Source: Oryzomicrobium terrae (GTDB taxonomy: Bacteria > Pseudomonadota > Gammaproteobacteria > Burkholderiales > Rhodocyclaceae). From it: 64,000 nt of DNA. The translations under genes were made by a program, and so were the position numbers. This document shows, piece after piece, positions 48,530 to 56,736 of the stretch. Location: contig NZ_CP022579.1 in assembly GCF_008274805.1 (NCBI RefSeq), forward strand, positions 1,364,001 to 1,428,000, written 5' to 3'. A model generated the notes under the pieces. It ran no database searches. It was not told the origin of the DNA and was given only the letters and a program-made list of their open reading frames with translations. Position 1 is the first letter of the stretch. Every line of letters starts with the position of its first letter.

Positions 48530-50016
48530 GCCAGTTTCAGATTCATACAGGTGATTGCCTTGATGCGCTTCGCGGCATGGCCGATTCCTCCGTTGATTCG
48601 GTCGTCACCGACCCCCCTTATGGACTTTCCGACCATAAGCCTGCCGATGTAGTTGCCTGCCTCACTGCCTGGCTCGCCGGCGAAGAGTACCGGCCGAAGA
48701 AGAAAGGCTTTATGGGCCGCAGCTGGGACGCCTGGGTACCTGGCCCCGAGGTGTGGCGCGAGGTGTTCAGGGTGCTCAAGCCCGGCGGCCATGTCGTCGC
48801 CTTCGCCGGCAGCCGCACGCACGACCTGATGAGCATCGCGCTGCGCCTGGCCGGTTTCGAGTGCCGGGACACAATAATGGACCTGTACGCCACGAGCCCA
48901 GTGGCCCGCCAGTTCATCGACAGCCTGACCGAAGATCAGCGCATGACCCTGGCCGCCGCGCTCCCCGCCGACCTGGGGGTGCTATGGATCTATGGGTCCG
49001 GATTCCCGAAGTCCATGAACGTGGGCAAGGCCATGGCCAAGCTGCCTATGGAGGATTTACCGGAGGGGGTGGAGTGTCAGGCCGACCGTGACCGCTGGAT
49101 TGCCGACTGGTCAGACTGGGGAACTGCCCTCAAGCCAGCGTTCGAGCCGGCACTGCTGTTCCGAAAGCCGCTGATCGGTACCGTTGCGCAGAACGTCCTG
49201 CAACACGGTACTGGGGCGCTCAACATCGACGGATGCCGGGTGACCCTGACCGGCGAGGTAAACCCAAGCATTACGCGCCGGCAGGGCACGATAAATCACC
49301 TGTCTGACAGACCTTCCGCAGCGAGTGAGGCCGAGGGCCGCATGGTCAGCCGCCAGTCGCCGGAGGCATACCGGGCGGAGCGTGCGGGCGAGGCGCTAGG
49401 CCGCTGGCCCGCCAACTTGATCCACGACGGCAGCGACGAGGTGGTGGCGCACTTTCCCGATAGTGCGGGGAGCGGCGGAAGCGTGCCGAATGTGAAGGTC
49501 ACCGGCTACGGCGGCGGAATCGGAACGGGCGAAAGCAAGTACCTTGGCGGCGAGCGCACCAAGGTCGATGCCGGGTCGGGCAGCGCCGCCCGCTTCTTCT
49601 ACTGCGCGAAGGCGAGCCGGAAAGACCGCAACGATGGTTGCGACGAACTGCCCCAGCGTATTGGCGGCATGGTGAGCAACACGTCAGGTCAGCACATCAC
49701 CCGGCGCGATGAAGGCTATGAAGCGAAGCCCCAAGGCAACCATCACCCAACCGTCAAGCCAACCGACCTGATGCGGTACCTGTGCCGGCTGGTTACCCCG
49801 CCGGGGGGCGTGGTCCTGGACCCCTTCACCGGAAGCGGAAGCACCGGGAAGGCGGCAACCCTGGAGGGCTTCCGCTTCGTCGGCTGCGAGCTGACCGAAG
49901 AGTATGCGGCCATAGCCGAGGCCAGGATTCGGCACGCGACGGAGCAGGGCCATGAAAATCGCGGAGCTGTTGCTTCGCAGGTTCAGCATGACCTGTTCGA
50001 GGTGGCCCATGCGTGA
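48526..50016 (+). CDS. N6-adenine/N4-cytosine DNA methyltransferase (beta class)
   Basis: 496 residues. Catalytic motif IV is VVTDPPYGL (about residue 28-36) and the AdoMet site VVLDPFTGSGSTGKAA lies near the C terminus (about 429-444), the beta-class order (IV first, I last). A long target-recognition insert lies between. The start is TTG at 48526, overlapping the previous stop (TTGA). With the C5 enzyme this gives the phage two methylation specificities. Recognition sequence unknown. Confidence 0.9.
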   Translation: MSQFQIHTGDCLDALRGMADSSVDSVVTDPPYGLSDHKPADVVACLTAWLAGEEYRPKKKGFMGRSWDAWVPGPEVWREVFRVLKPGGHVVAFAGSRTHDLMSIALRLAGFECRDTIMDLYATSPVARQFIDSLTEDQRMTLAAALPADLGVLWIYGSGFPKSMNVGKAMAKLPMEDLPEGVECQADRDRWIADWSDWGTALKPAFEPALLFRKPLIGTVAQNVLQHGTGALNIDGCRVTLTGEVNPSITRRQGTINHLSDRPSAASEAEGRMVSRQSPEAYRAERAGEALGRWPANLIHDGSDEVVAHFPDSAGSGGSVPNVKVTGYGGGIGTGESKYLGGERTKVDAGSGSAARFFYCAKASRKDRNDGCDELPQRIGGMVSNTSGQHITRRDEGYEAKPQGNHHPTVKPTDLMRYLCRLVTPPGGVVLDPFTGSGSTGKAATLEGFRFVGCELTEEYAAIAEARIRHATEQGHENRGAVASQVQHDLFEVAHA

Positions 50017-50935
50017 CTACGGCAAGGTCTTCACCTCCTTCTGGACGAGCGAGACGACCCGCGACCTTTCGGACAAGGCCCGACTGCTGGCGCTCTACCT
50101 GCTCTCCAGCCCGCACACGAACATGATCGGCTGCTTCCGCCTGCCAGACGGGTACGTAGCCGAAGACCTGAATTGGGGTATGGAAACGGTTGCGGAAGCC
50201 TTTGCCGAACTGTTCGAAAAGGGTTTCGCAACCCGGGATTCCGGCTCGAAATGGGTGTTCATCCATGCGTTCCTGAGTTGGAACGAGATCGAGAACCCGA
50301 ACCAGGGAATTTCGGCGATCAAGCTGGTTGATCAGGTACCCGATTCATTTCCTGCAAAACCCGCTCTGGTGCTTCGTTTGCACGATTCCATAGCGAGGTT
50401 TTCGGACAAGTTCAGGGCTGAAATCTGGAACGGTTTCGCAACCCTTGTGAAACGGTTCCGAAACCAGGAACAGGAACAGGAACAGGAACAGGAACAGGAA
50501 CAGGAGAAACCCCTTGTTGGCCCCGCAGCGGACCCGGAAGCCCCGGGCCCTGACATGCAGCAGCCCCAGGGGGAGACGCCTACCGGCGCCAAGGCGCCGG
50601 CCACCACAGACGGCACCCAACCATCCCGGCGCGGAACCCGGCTGCCTGCCGACTGGCAGCTGCCCAGGGCCTGGGGGGAATGGGCACTGGCGGAGTTTCC
50701 GGGCTGGACGGCAGAAACCGTGCGGGCCGAGGCCGAGAAGTTCGGTGACCACTGGCGCGCCAAAGCAGGCCGTGATGCCGTGAAGCTGGATTGGCCAGCG
50801 ACCTGGCGCAACTGGTGCCGGAACGCCCGGCCCGGGCCTGCACCGGTGGCTGCGGGTGGCGACAACCGGCTGTCCAGCGCCGGCCGGCAGACGGCCGAGG
50901 CGGTCAAGCGGCTGATGGAAGGGATGCCGTCATGA
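50009..50935 (+). CDS. Phage replication initiator, O/DnaT-like
   Basis: 308 residues, start MRDYGKVFTSFWTSETTRDL at 50009 (overlaps the methyltransferase by eight bases). N-terminal winged helix (LSDKARLLALYLLSSPHTNM ... GFATRDSGSKWVFIHAFLSW), a Glu-Gln repeat linker (about residues 153-166), and a C-terminal DnaT-like domain (LPRAWGEWALAEFPGWTAET ... LDWPATWRNWCRNA). Gene position matches lambda O; the tandem repeat inside it may be the origin. Confidence 0.82.
   Translation: MRDYGKVFTSFWTSETTRDLSDKARLLALYLLSSPHTNMIGCFRLPDGYVAEDLNWGMETVAEAFAELFEKGFATRDSGSKWVFIHAFLSWNEIENPNQGISAIKLVDQVPDSFPAKPALVLRLHDSIARFSDKFRAEIWNGFATLVKRFRNQEQEQEQEQEQEQEKPLVGPAADPEAPGPDMQQPQGETPTGAKAPATTDGTQPSRRGTRLPADWQLPRAWGEWALAEFPGWTAETVRAEAEKFGDHWRAKAGRDAVKLDWPATWRNWCRNARPGPAPVAAGGDNRLSSAGRQTAEAVKRLMEGMPS
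50465..50506 (+). repeat. Tandem hexamer CAGGAA, six perfect copies, inside the replication gene
   Basis: CAGGAA is repeated six times (50465-50500) plus a seventh copy with one change. It encodes the Glu-Gln run. Lambda's origin iterons also lie inside O, so this is a candidate origin; slippage would change the linker length by two residues at a time. Confidence 0.8.
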
Positions 50936-51582
50936 TCCGGGAGGACTTCATCCGCTTTGGCGAGGCCCTGGCGGGGCTGGCCGACTACTACGGCAAGCCC
51001 CTGTCAGACGGGGTGATCAACCTCTACTGGCAGGGCCTGCAGGCCTTCGAGATCGACCAGGTGGAGCGTGCCATCTGGCAGCACCTGCAGAACCCCGACA
51101 ACGGGCAATGGATGCCAAGGATTGCTGACCTGGTGCGCGCCCTGGAGGGATCGAGCCAGGATGCGGCGGCCCTGGCCTGGGGGAACGTGATGCAGGCGGT
51201 GAGCCGGGTAGGGATGCACCAGTCCATCGCCTTCGACGATCCGATCATCCACCTGGTGATCGACGACCTTGGCGGCTGGCCCGGGCTTTGCCAGACACCG
51301 GAGCGGGAGCAGCCGTTCATGGCCAAGCGCTTCGAGGCGGCCTACCGGGCCTACCGGCAGCGGGGCGCAGCCCTGCCGCCGCACCCCCGCCACCTGGCCG
51401 GGGTGTCCGAGATCGCTAACGCCGGTCGCGGCTACACCTCCGACCCGCCCCGGTTGGTGGGTGACCCCGAGGCGGCGCGCCGGGTGATGCTGGCCGGTAC
51501 CAATTCCCCCCGGCTTCAAGTCTCGCTCGCGAAGCCGGCGGCCGCGGTTCGGCTGGTCCACAACACCACGGCAGCGGCCTGA
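50932..51582 (+). CDS. Phage replication-associated protein (DUF6475-like)
   Basis: 216 residues, start MIREDFIRFGEALAGLADYY set by the ATGA overlap with the replication gene. Helical N-terminal domain (LYWQGLQAFEIDQVERAIWQ) and the segment NGQWMPRIADLVRALEG are typical of a family found directly after O-like genes (lambda P position), probably a helicase-loading or replication accessory protein. Function not established. Confidence 0.75.
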   Translation: MIREDFIRFGEALAGLADYYGKPLSDGVINLYWQGLQAFEIDQVERAIWQHLQNPDNGQWMPRIADLVRALEGSSQDAAALAWGNVMQAVSRVGMHQSIAFDDPIIHLVIDDLGGWPGLCQTPEREQPFMAKRFEAAYRAYRQRGAALPPHPRHLAGVSEIANAGRGYTSDPPRLVGDPEAARRVMLAGTNSPRLQVSLAKPAAAVRLVHNTTAAA

Positions 51583-51791
51583 TGTGCGGGAGGGAGCCAT
51601 GCAACAAACCGAACTGCACCTGGGGAGAGGCACACCGGCTGGAGGGCGAGGCCCGGGCCGTGGCCGCGATGTCGGCCGAGGCGCGTACCGAGTACCACGC
51701 CCTGGTGGTGAAGAAGCGAGGGGAGGTCGCGGGTCAGGAGCTGATCAGGGCGGTGCGCGAGCTGTGGAAGCACAAGCCGGGGGCGAAGTGA
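51582..51791 (+). CDS. Phage hypothetical protein, 69 aa
   Basis: MCGREPCNKPNCTWGEAHRL starts with three cysteines and a histidine that may bind metal; the rest is helical. Start and stop overlap neighbours (TGATG on both sides). Small proteins of this form follow replication genes in many phages. Function unknown. Confidence 0.7.
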   Translation: MCGREPCNKPNCTWGEAHRLEGEARAVAAMSAEARTEYHALVVKKRGEVAGQELIRAVRELWKHKPGAK

Positions 51792-52051
51792 TGCTAGGCC
51801 CTGACCGGACTGCCCTGGCCATCCGCCCGGTGCTCCGTGGCTACATCGACACCGGTGCCCGGGTGGAGTGCATCTACGACTACCAGGTGACCGCCGGCGG
51901 CGAGGTGGTGGGCTACTGGCTCAAGGAGGAACTGAACGAAAAGGGGATCGGCTACGCCCTGGCCGACAGCCGGCGCCGGCTGGTTGGGGCAGGGCCGGTG
52001 TACTCGGTGTCACCTGCGGCACTGCTGGAGGCCTTCCGGCTGGCCGCCTGA
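51791..52051 (+). CDS. Phage hypothetical protein, 86 aa
   Basis: Start MLGPDRTALAIRPVLRGYID at 51791 overlaps the previous stop. Beta-rich, with VECIYDYQVTAGGEVVGYWL. No family recognised. An 79-bp gap separates it from the next gene. Confidence 0.65.
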   Translation: MLGPDRTALAIRPVLRGYIDTGARVECIYDYQVTAGGEVVGYWLKEELNEKGIGYALADSRRRLVGAGPVYSVSPAALLEAFRLAA

Positions 52052-52130
52052 ATTCGTACCAAGGCGCCCGGCCAGCCGGCCCCGGGCACCCTGCACCACA
52101 AGACCGGTAGTTTCTACCAGGGAAAACCCC

Positions 52131-53015
52131 ATGAACGACCAAGCAATCGAGCAGGAAATCCAGGCCAAGGGCCTGACCGCGCCGCGCATCACGCCGGAGG
52201 ACATCGAGACGAACATCGCCAGCGAGCACTACTTCACGGCAGCGGATGGGGCGAGGATGTCCACGCATGGAAACCACCCCATCTATAACCTGGACACCGG
52301 AAGCCTTGGACTTTTGACCTTCTGCGTCCTGGTGCTGAAGAACGGCTTCACCGTCACCGGCGAGTCGGCCTGTGCCAGCCCGGATAACTTCGACGCTGAG
52401 ATGGGTCGCAAGATCGCCCGCGAGAACGCCATCAACAAGGTGTGGTCGCTGATGGGCTACGCGCTTAAGGATCGGCTCGCCAACGCGCTGCCCACCGGCC
52501 CGGTCCTACACACCCCGAGCGGTGCCGTGTTCGACGAGGTGATCGCTGCCGTCGAGCTGGCCGATATTGTCGCGCTCACGCCGAAGCCCAGCCAAGGCGC
52601 CACCGACGGCCGCAGCCACTCGCCGGAGGGCATCGTACAGGGGCGGACATACGCGCCCGAGGCCATTGAGGCCATGGAGAAGTTGCTGCAGCAGCCCATG
52701 CCGCTGGTTCTGGCCGAGCCCGAACTGTCGGCCGCCGCCCAGGACGTGCTGGACGAGCGCCGGCGGCAGATCGAGGACGAAGGCTGGCCGCCGGAGGATG
52801 ACGACCGCTACATCAAGCGGGAGCTATCCGCTGCCGCCGAGTGCTACGTTGGGGCCGCCAGCGCACGCGATGAATGTCCGGCGATTTGGCCTTGGGCCCG
52901 TGAGTGGTGGAAGCCGAGCGATTACCGCCGCAACCTGGTTAAGGCTGGAGCCCTGATCCTGGCCGAGATTGAGCGCCTGGACCGCGCAGAGGCCAAGAAG
53001 GGCGGTGCTGCATGA
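52131..53015 (+). CDS. Phage Gp49/66-like domain fused to a second phage domain
   Basis: 294 residues, start MNDQAIEQEIQAKGLTAPRI with GGGAAAA upstream. Residues about 1-125 match the Gp49-like family (EHYFTAADGARMSTHGN, LVLKNGFTVTGESACASPDN). After a linker, residues about 190-294 (LDERRRQIEDEGWPPEDDDR ... LVKAGALILAEIERLD) match another small phage protein that is normally separate. The join looks like a natural fusion. Function of both parts unknown. Confidence 0.78.
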   Translation: MNDQAIEQEIQAKGLTAPRITPEDIETNIASEHYFTAADGARMSTHGNHPIYNLDTGSLGLLTFCVLVLKNGFTVTGESACASPDNFDAEMGRKIARENAINKVWSLMGYALKDRLANALPTGPVLHTPSGAVFDEVIAAVELADIVALTPKPSQGATDGRSHSPEGIVQGRTYAPEAIEAMEKLLQQPMPLVLAEPELSAAAQDVLDERRRQIEDEGWPPEDDDRYIKRELSAAAECYVGAASARDECPAIWPWAREWWKPSDYRRNLVKAGALILAEIERLDRAEAKKGGAA

Positions 53016-53290
53016 AAACCATCGCTCTCCTGTTCACCTGGGTTCCCCTAATCTTGGTTTTCAACCCGCGCACCAGCGCCGACGTGGATTACATATTCGG
53101 CACCATGCTGCTGCTCTGGCTGGCGGTGGAATTCTGCACTGACGCGTACCGCGAGGCTTGCTCGATCAGCTTTGATGCAATCCGCGCGGAGCACGAACAG
53201 CGCTACGAGCGCGCCATGGCGGTGAATGACTTCGACGCGGCCATGGAGAGCATCATGGCCCATCGGCTCTTCATTACGCGTGGGGGTTAA
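53012..53290 (+). CDS. Small phage membrane protein, 92 aa
   Basis: MKTIALLFTWVPLILVFNPR begins a first hydrophobic helix and IFGTMLLLWLAVEF a second; the rest is a charged cytoplasmic tail ending AHRLFITRGG. Overlaps the fusion gene by four bases and ends the rightward early run before the leftward cassette. Confidence 0.65.
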   Translation: MKTIALLFTWVPLILVFNPRTSADVDYIFGTMLLLWLAVEFCTDAYREACSISFDAIRAEHEQRYERAMAVNDFDAAMESIMAHRLFITRGG

Positions 53291-53322
53291 GGACTGAACA
53301 CAGGAAAGACCCGGGGCGAAGG

Positions 53323-53520
53323 CTACAGCTTCATTCCGGTTTTCACCTTCGGCGGAGGAGGCGTGACATCCTCAGTATTGATGCATCCGAACTTCTCGGC
53401 GCAATCATTGGGCTCCCCGCCTTTTTCGACACAACGGCGAAAAGAGATTGCGTCTTCGGTGGTGTCGAAGTGGTAGATGAAGTTGCCAACCTGAACAGCA
53501 GTATCGGAAACGAAATGCAT
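53323..53520 (-). CDS. Leftward cassette gene 3, 65 aa, unknown
   Basis: MHFVSDTAVQVGNFIYHFDT..., with four cysteines overall arranged as RRCVEKGGEPNDCAEKFGC and a Pro-rich end. Leftward among rightward genes. No family recognised; a real gene is suggested by position and by the similar orientation of the next two. Confidence 0.5.
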   Translation of the reverse strand: MHFVSDTAVQVGNFIYHFDTTEDAISFRRCVEKGGEPNDCAEKFGCINTEDVTPPPPKVKTGMKL

Positions 53521-53558
53521 TGGGGTGCCTATTGGTCGTTGGAACGCAGTAGGTAATG

Positions 53559-53822
53559 CTACCCGAATAGCCCTGCAATCAGATCCTGCTCAAACGCATA
53601 GTTCCAGGAAGTCCCATTCCCGGCGGCGTAATTCCGGTGGGCCCCGGTTCCCGTCCGGGTGACCAGAACCTGGCGATCGACAGGCCCCACGCCCGGGCCT
53701 TCCGGGAATTTCTCATGCACCTGAATTACAAAATCGGTGGGTTTGAGATCACGCTTTGCACATGCAGAGATGAAATCCTCCTGCTCATCGTCTTTAAGGG
53801 AATCGAAATCGCTTGTAGACAT
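53559..53822 (-). CDS. Leftward cassette gene 2, 87 aa, unknown
   Basis: MSTSDFDSLKDDEQEDFISA, then DFVIQVHEKFPEGPGVGPVD and GAHRNYAAGNGTSWNYAFEQ. Acidic, soluble. The sequence has the feel of a conserved family, but I cannot name it. Purine-rich GAGGAAG precedes the start. Confidence 0.6.
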   Translation of the reverse strand: MSTSDFDSLKDDEQEDFISACAKRDLKPTDFVIQVHEKFPEGPGVGPVDRQVLVTRTGTGAHRNYAAGNGTSWNYAFEQDLIAGLFG

Positions 53823-53866
53823 GGTGCTTCCTCCAGAAGAAGAGAAACGCCCGGCACTCGGTAGTG

Positions 53867-54205
53867 TTATGAGTCCGAGGAGAGATCACCGATACGAGCA
53901 AAAAGCTCATTTACGGAGATAAGCGGGAAATTGTCAGGTTCCGGAGTGCGACCACGTTCTGCCGGAGCAAGGCCCATGCGGAAACCAAGCTGCATCGCCT
54001 CCTGGAAAGATCCGGAACGGATGTTCTCAAGCATCTGGCTAAGGGTCCACGATTCCCAGGAATCGGGTGCTCGACCATCGATATTGAACTGAGCCGTAAG
54101 CTGGCTTGCAAGTTGCAAAGCTTTAGATCTGAACGTTTCCTGCGACCAAGTGGAAAACTCAGGAATCTGGTAGCAGGGCAAAGAAATGATGTCGGAGAAA
54201 GGCAT
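53867..54205 (-). CDS. Leftward cassette gene 1, 112 aa, unknown
   Basis: MPFSDIISLPCYQIPEFSTW..., helical, with SWTLSQMLENIRSGSFQEAM. First gene of the three-gene leftward run. A possible promoter for it would lie in the 114-bp divergent gap before the terminase gene (AT-rich TGATTCATGCCATAAAGG... on the minus strand). Function unknown. Confidence 0.6.
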   Translation of the reverse strand: MPFSDIISLPCYQIPEFSTWSQETFRSKALQLASQLTAQFNIDGRAPDSWESWTLSQMLENIRSGSFQEAMQLGFRMGLAPAERGRTPEPDNFPLISVNELFARIGDLSSDS

Positions 54206-54319
54206 TTTCGACCCCGGGCAAAATCAAAATTCTACCTTTATGGCATGAATCAAGTCGAAAATGGGGCCGACACCCTCTAGGGTTCGACTATCTCGGCCCC
54301 TGCCGCAAGACTTCCGGGC

Positions 54320-55096
54320 ATGGAACAGAAGCCCGGGGCGAAGAAGCCCACCACCACGTCTCCCGTAGCGCCATCAAAAGGTGCGCTGGCTGCTACTGCC
54401 TCGCCTGACTGGGAACGCATTGAACTGGACTACCGGGCAGGCATCAAGACGCTGCGCCAGATAGCCAGTGAGCACGGCATCACCCACGGTGCCGTCAATA
54501 AGCGGGCAAAGGCCAATGGGTGGGAGCGTGACCTGTCCGCCAAGATTCAGCAGAAGGCGGATTCCCTGGTATCCAAGAGCCTGGTATCCAGCCCGGTATC
54601 CACGGAAACCAGAATTGCAGAACGCCAGGTTGTCGAAGCCAACGCCCAGGCTGTAGCCGACATCCGCCTCGCCCACCGCAAGGACATCCAGCGCACACGG
54701 ACCATCACCATGTCCCTGCTTTGTGAGCTTGAGCAGCAGACGGGCAGCGATGCGGTTGCCTTACTGCAAGAGCTTGGGGTTCTGATGCGCGCCGAGGATA
54801 AGAACGGCCAGGACAAGCTGAACGACCTGTACCACAAGATCATCAGCCTCCCGGGCAGGGCCAAGACCATGAAGGACCTGGGCGAGTCGCTGCGGGTGCT
54901 GGTGGCCCTGGAGCGGCAGGCGTTCGGCCTGGACGACAAGGACAACGCCCAGGTAGATCCGCTCACGGCCCTGCTGCACGGCATCGCCAAGAGCAGCGGT
55001 AACGCTTTCCGGCCGATTGCTGACGATCCTGAGCACGGCGAGGCGCCGGCCGGCGGGTTCCAGCCAGTCGCTGACCCGGAAGAGGAAGAGGACTGA
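54320..55096 (+). CDS. Terminase small subunit
   Basis: 258 residues. N-terminal HTH (WERIELDYRAGIKTLRQIAS then EHGITHGAVNKRAKANGWER), coiled middle and a highly acidic end (PVADPEEEED). Position directly before the large terminase and the HTH support the DNA-recognition subunit that picks the packaging start. Confidence 0.85.
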   Translation: MEQKPGAKKPTTTSPVAPSKGALAATASPDWERIELDYRAGIKTLRQIASEHGITHGAVNKRAKANGWERDLSAKIQQKADSLVSKSLVSSPVSTETRIAERQVVEANAQAVADIRLAHRKDIQRTRTITMSLLCELEQQTGSDAVALLQELGVLMRAEDKNGQDKLNDLYHKIISLPGRAKTMKDLGESLRVLVALERQAFGLDDKDNAQVDPLTALLHGIAKSSGNAFRPIADDPEHGEAPAGGFQPVADPEEEED

Positions 55097-55099
55097 CCC

Positions 55100-56725
55100 G
55101 TGGCCGGGCGCTACGAGCAGCCATTACTGCCGCTCCCCACGGATGCGGCCGAGCTTGCGCGCTGCCTGGCCGATCCTGAATGGCGCCTGTTCTCCGGGTG
55201 CCTGTACAAGATCATGGTCAAGGGTGACGACAAGATCGGCCCGGATGGCCAGATTGAGGAAGGCGACAGCTACGTGTTGCCCTTCCTACCCAACCGGGCG
55301 CAGCGGCGCTTTCTCAAGCGCCTGTGGCACCGAAACCTGATCCTCAAGGCTCGGCAGTTGGGTTTCACGACCCTGATCGCCGTTCTGTGGCTTGACCACG
55401 CCCTGTTCAACGCCGACCAGCGTTGCGGCATCATCGCCCAGGATCGGGACTCCGCGAAGGTGATCTTCCGCGACAAGGTGCGATTCGCCTACGAGAACCT
55501 GCCCGAGCAAATCAGGGAGCGGTTCCCGACCCGCGAAGAGAACGCCGATGAACTGGTGTTCGCGCACAACAACTCCAGCATCCGCGTGGCCACGTCCATG
55601 CGCTCCGGCACGATCCACCGGCTGCACGTCTCCGAATTCGGCAAGATTTGCGCGAAGTTCCCTGACAAGGCCCATGAAGTGGTGACCGGCTCGATCCCGG
55701 CTGTGCCCACCAACGGCATTCTGGTGATCGAGTCCACCGCCGAGGGCCGCGAGGGCGAATTCTTCAAGATGGTGCAGATCGCTGAGGCGAACCACGCCAG
55801 CCGCAAGAAGCTGACGCCCCGGGATTACCGCATCCACTTCTACGCCTGGTGGCAAGAGCCGAAGTATCGGCTGGACTCTCGTACTGTCCCCATCAGCCAA
55901 GAGGAGCATGCCTACTTCGACATGGTGGAGGTGGTGGCCAAGGCCAGCATGGGCCTGGACATCAAGATAGACCCGGACCAGCGGGCCTGGTACGTGGCCA
56001 CCAAGCGAGCCGACTTCTCCGGCGCCGAAGAGAAGATGTGGCAGGAGTACCCCAGCTTCCCCGCCGAGGCCTTCCAGATCAGCACGGAGGGAAACTGGTA
56101 CGCGAAGGACATGATCGCCCTGCGTAAGCGCGGCGGTGTAGGCCGGGTGCCAGCCCTGGATCTGCCGGTGAACACCTTTTGGGACATCGGAAACTCGGAC
56201 GGCTGCGCCATCTGGTTCCACCAGGAAATGCGCGGCGAGGACCGCTTCATTGGCTACTACGAGGCTCACGGCGAGGACCTGCGCCACTACGTGGCCGAGC
56301 TGCGCGCCAAAGGCTACGTGTTCGGCACGCACTTCCTGCCGCACGACGCCGCCCACAAGCGCCTATCCGACTTCAACAGGAGCACCCAGGAGATGCTCCA
56401 GGACTTGCTGCCCGGGGAGCACTTCGTGATCGTGCCGCTCATCACCGAGTTGGTTACCGGCATCCAGCAGGTACGAAAGCACATGAAGAGCGCTTTTCTG
56501 GATGAGACGGCATGCGCGAAGGGTATTCAGCGCCTGGAGGGGTACCGGAAGCGCTTCAACCGGGCCGACAACCGGTTCACCAACCAGCCAGACAAGGCCA
56601 ACGGATGCAGTGAGGGCGCAGACGCCTTCCGCCAGTGGGCTCAGGCCAAGGAGCTGGGCATGCTGGATTCGGTCACCCGCAAGACAACCTACGAGGAAGC
56701 GCCGCCGCCCGATTGGCGCACGTGA
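55100..56725 (+). CDS. Terminase large subunit
   Basis: 541 residues, ATPase-nuclease that packages DNA. A deviant Walker A reads LKARQLGFTT (about residues 82-91), with a Walker B region around IHRLHVSEFGK and the RNase H-like nuclease around FWDIGNSDGCAIWF (about 359-372) and GCSEGADAFRQW (near the C terminus). The start is GTG at 55100, three bases after the small-subunit stop. Confidence 0.9.
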   Translation: MAGRYEQPLLPLPTDAAELARCLADPEWRLFSGCLYKIMVKGDDKIGPDGQIEEGDSYVLPFLPNRAQRRFLKRLWHRNLILKARQLGFTTLIAVLWLDHALFNADQRCGIIAQDRDSAKVIFRDKVRFAYENLPEQIRERFPTREENADELVFAHNNSSIRVATSMRSGTIHRLHVSEFGKICAKFPDKAHEVVTGSIPAVPTNGILVIESTAEGREGEFFKMVQIAEANHASRKKLTPRDYRIHFYAWWQEPKYRLDSRTVPISQEEHAYFDMVEVVAKASMGLDIKIDPDQRAWYVATKRADFSGAEEKMWQEYPSFPAEAFQISTEGNWYAKDMIALRKRGGVGRVPALDLPVNTFWDIGNSDGCAIWFHQEMRGEDRFIGYYEAHGEDLRHYVAELRAKGYVFGTHFLPHDAAHKRLSDFNRSTQEMLQDLLPGEHFVIVPLITELVTGIQQVRKHMKSAFLDETACAKGIQRLEGYRKRFNRADNRFTNQPDKANGCSEGADAFRQWAQAKELGMLDSVTRKTTYEEAPPPDWRT

Positions 56726-56736
56726 GGACCACGACT

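Noticed and set aside
50465-50506. Repeat array considered as CRISPR
   Set aside because: Units are six bases without spacers and lie within a coding linker; no cas genes in the window.
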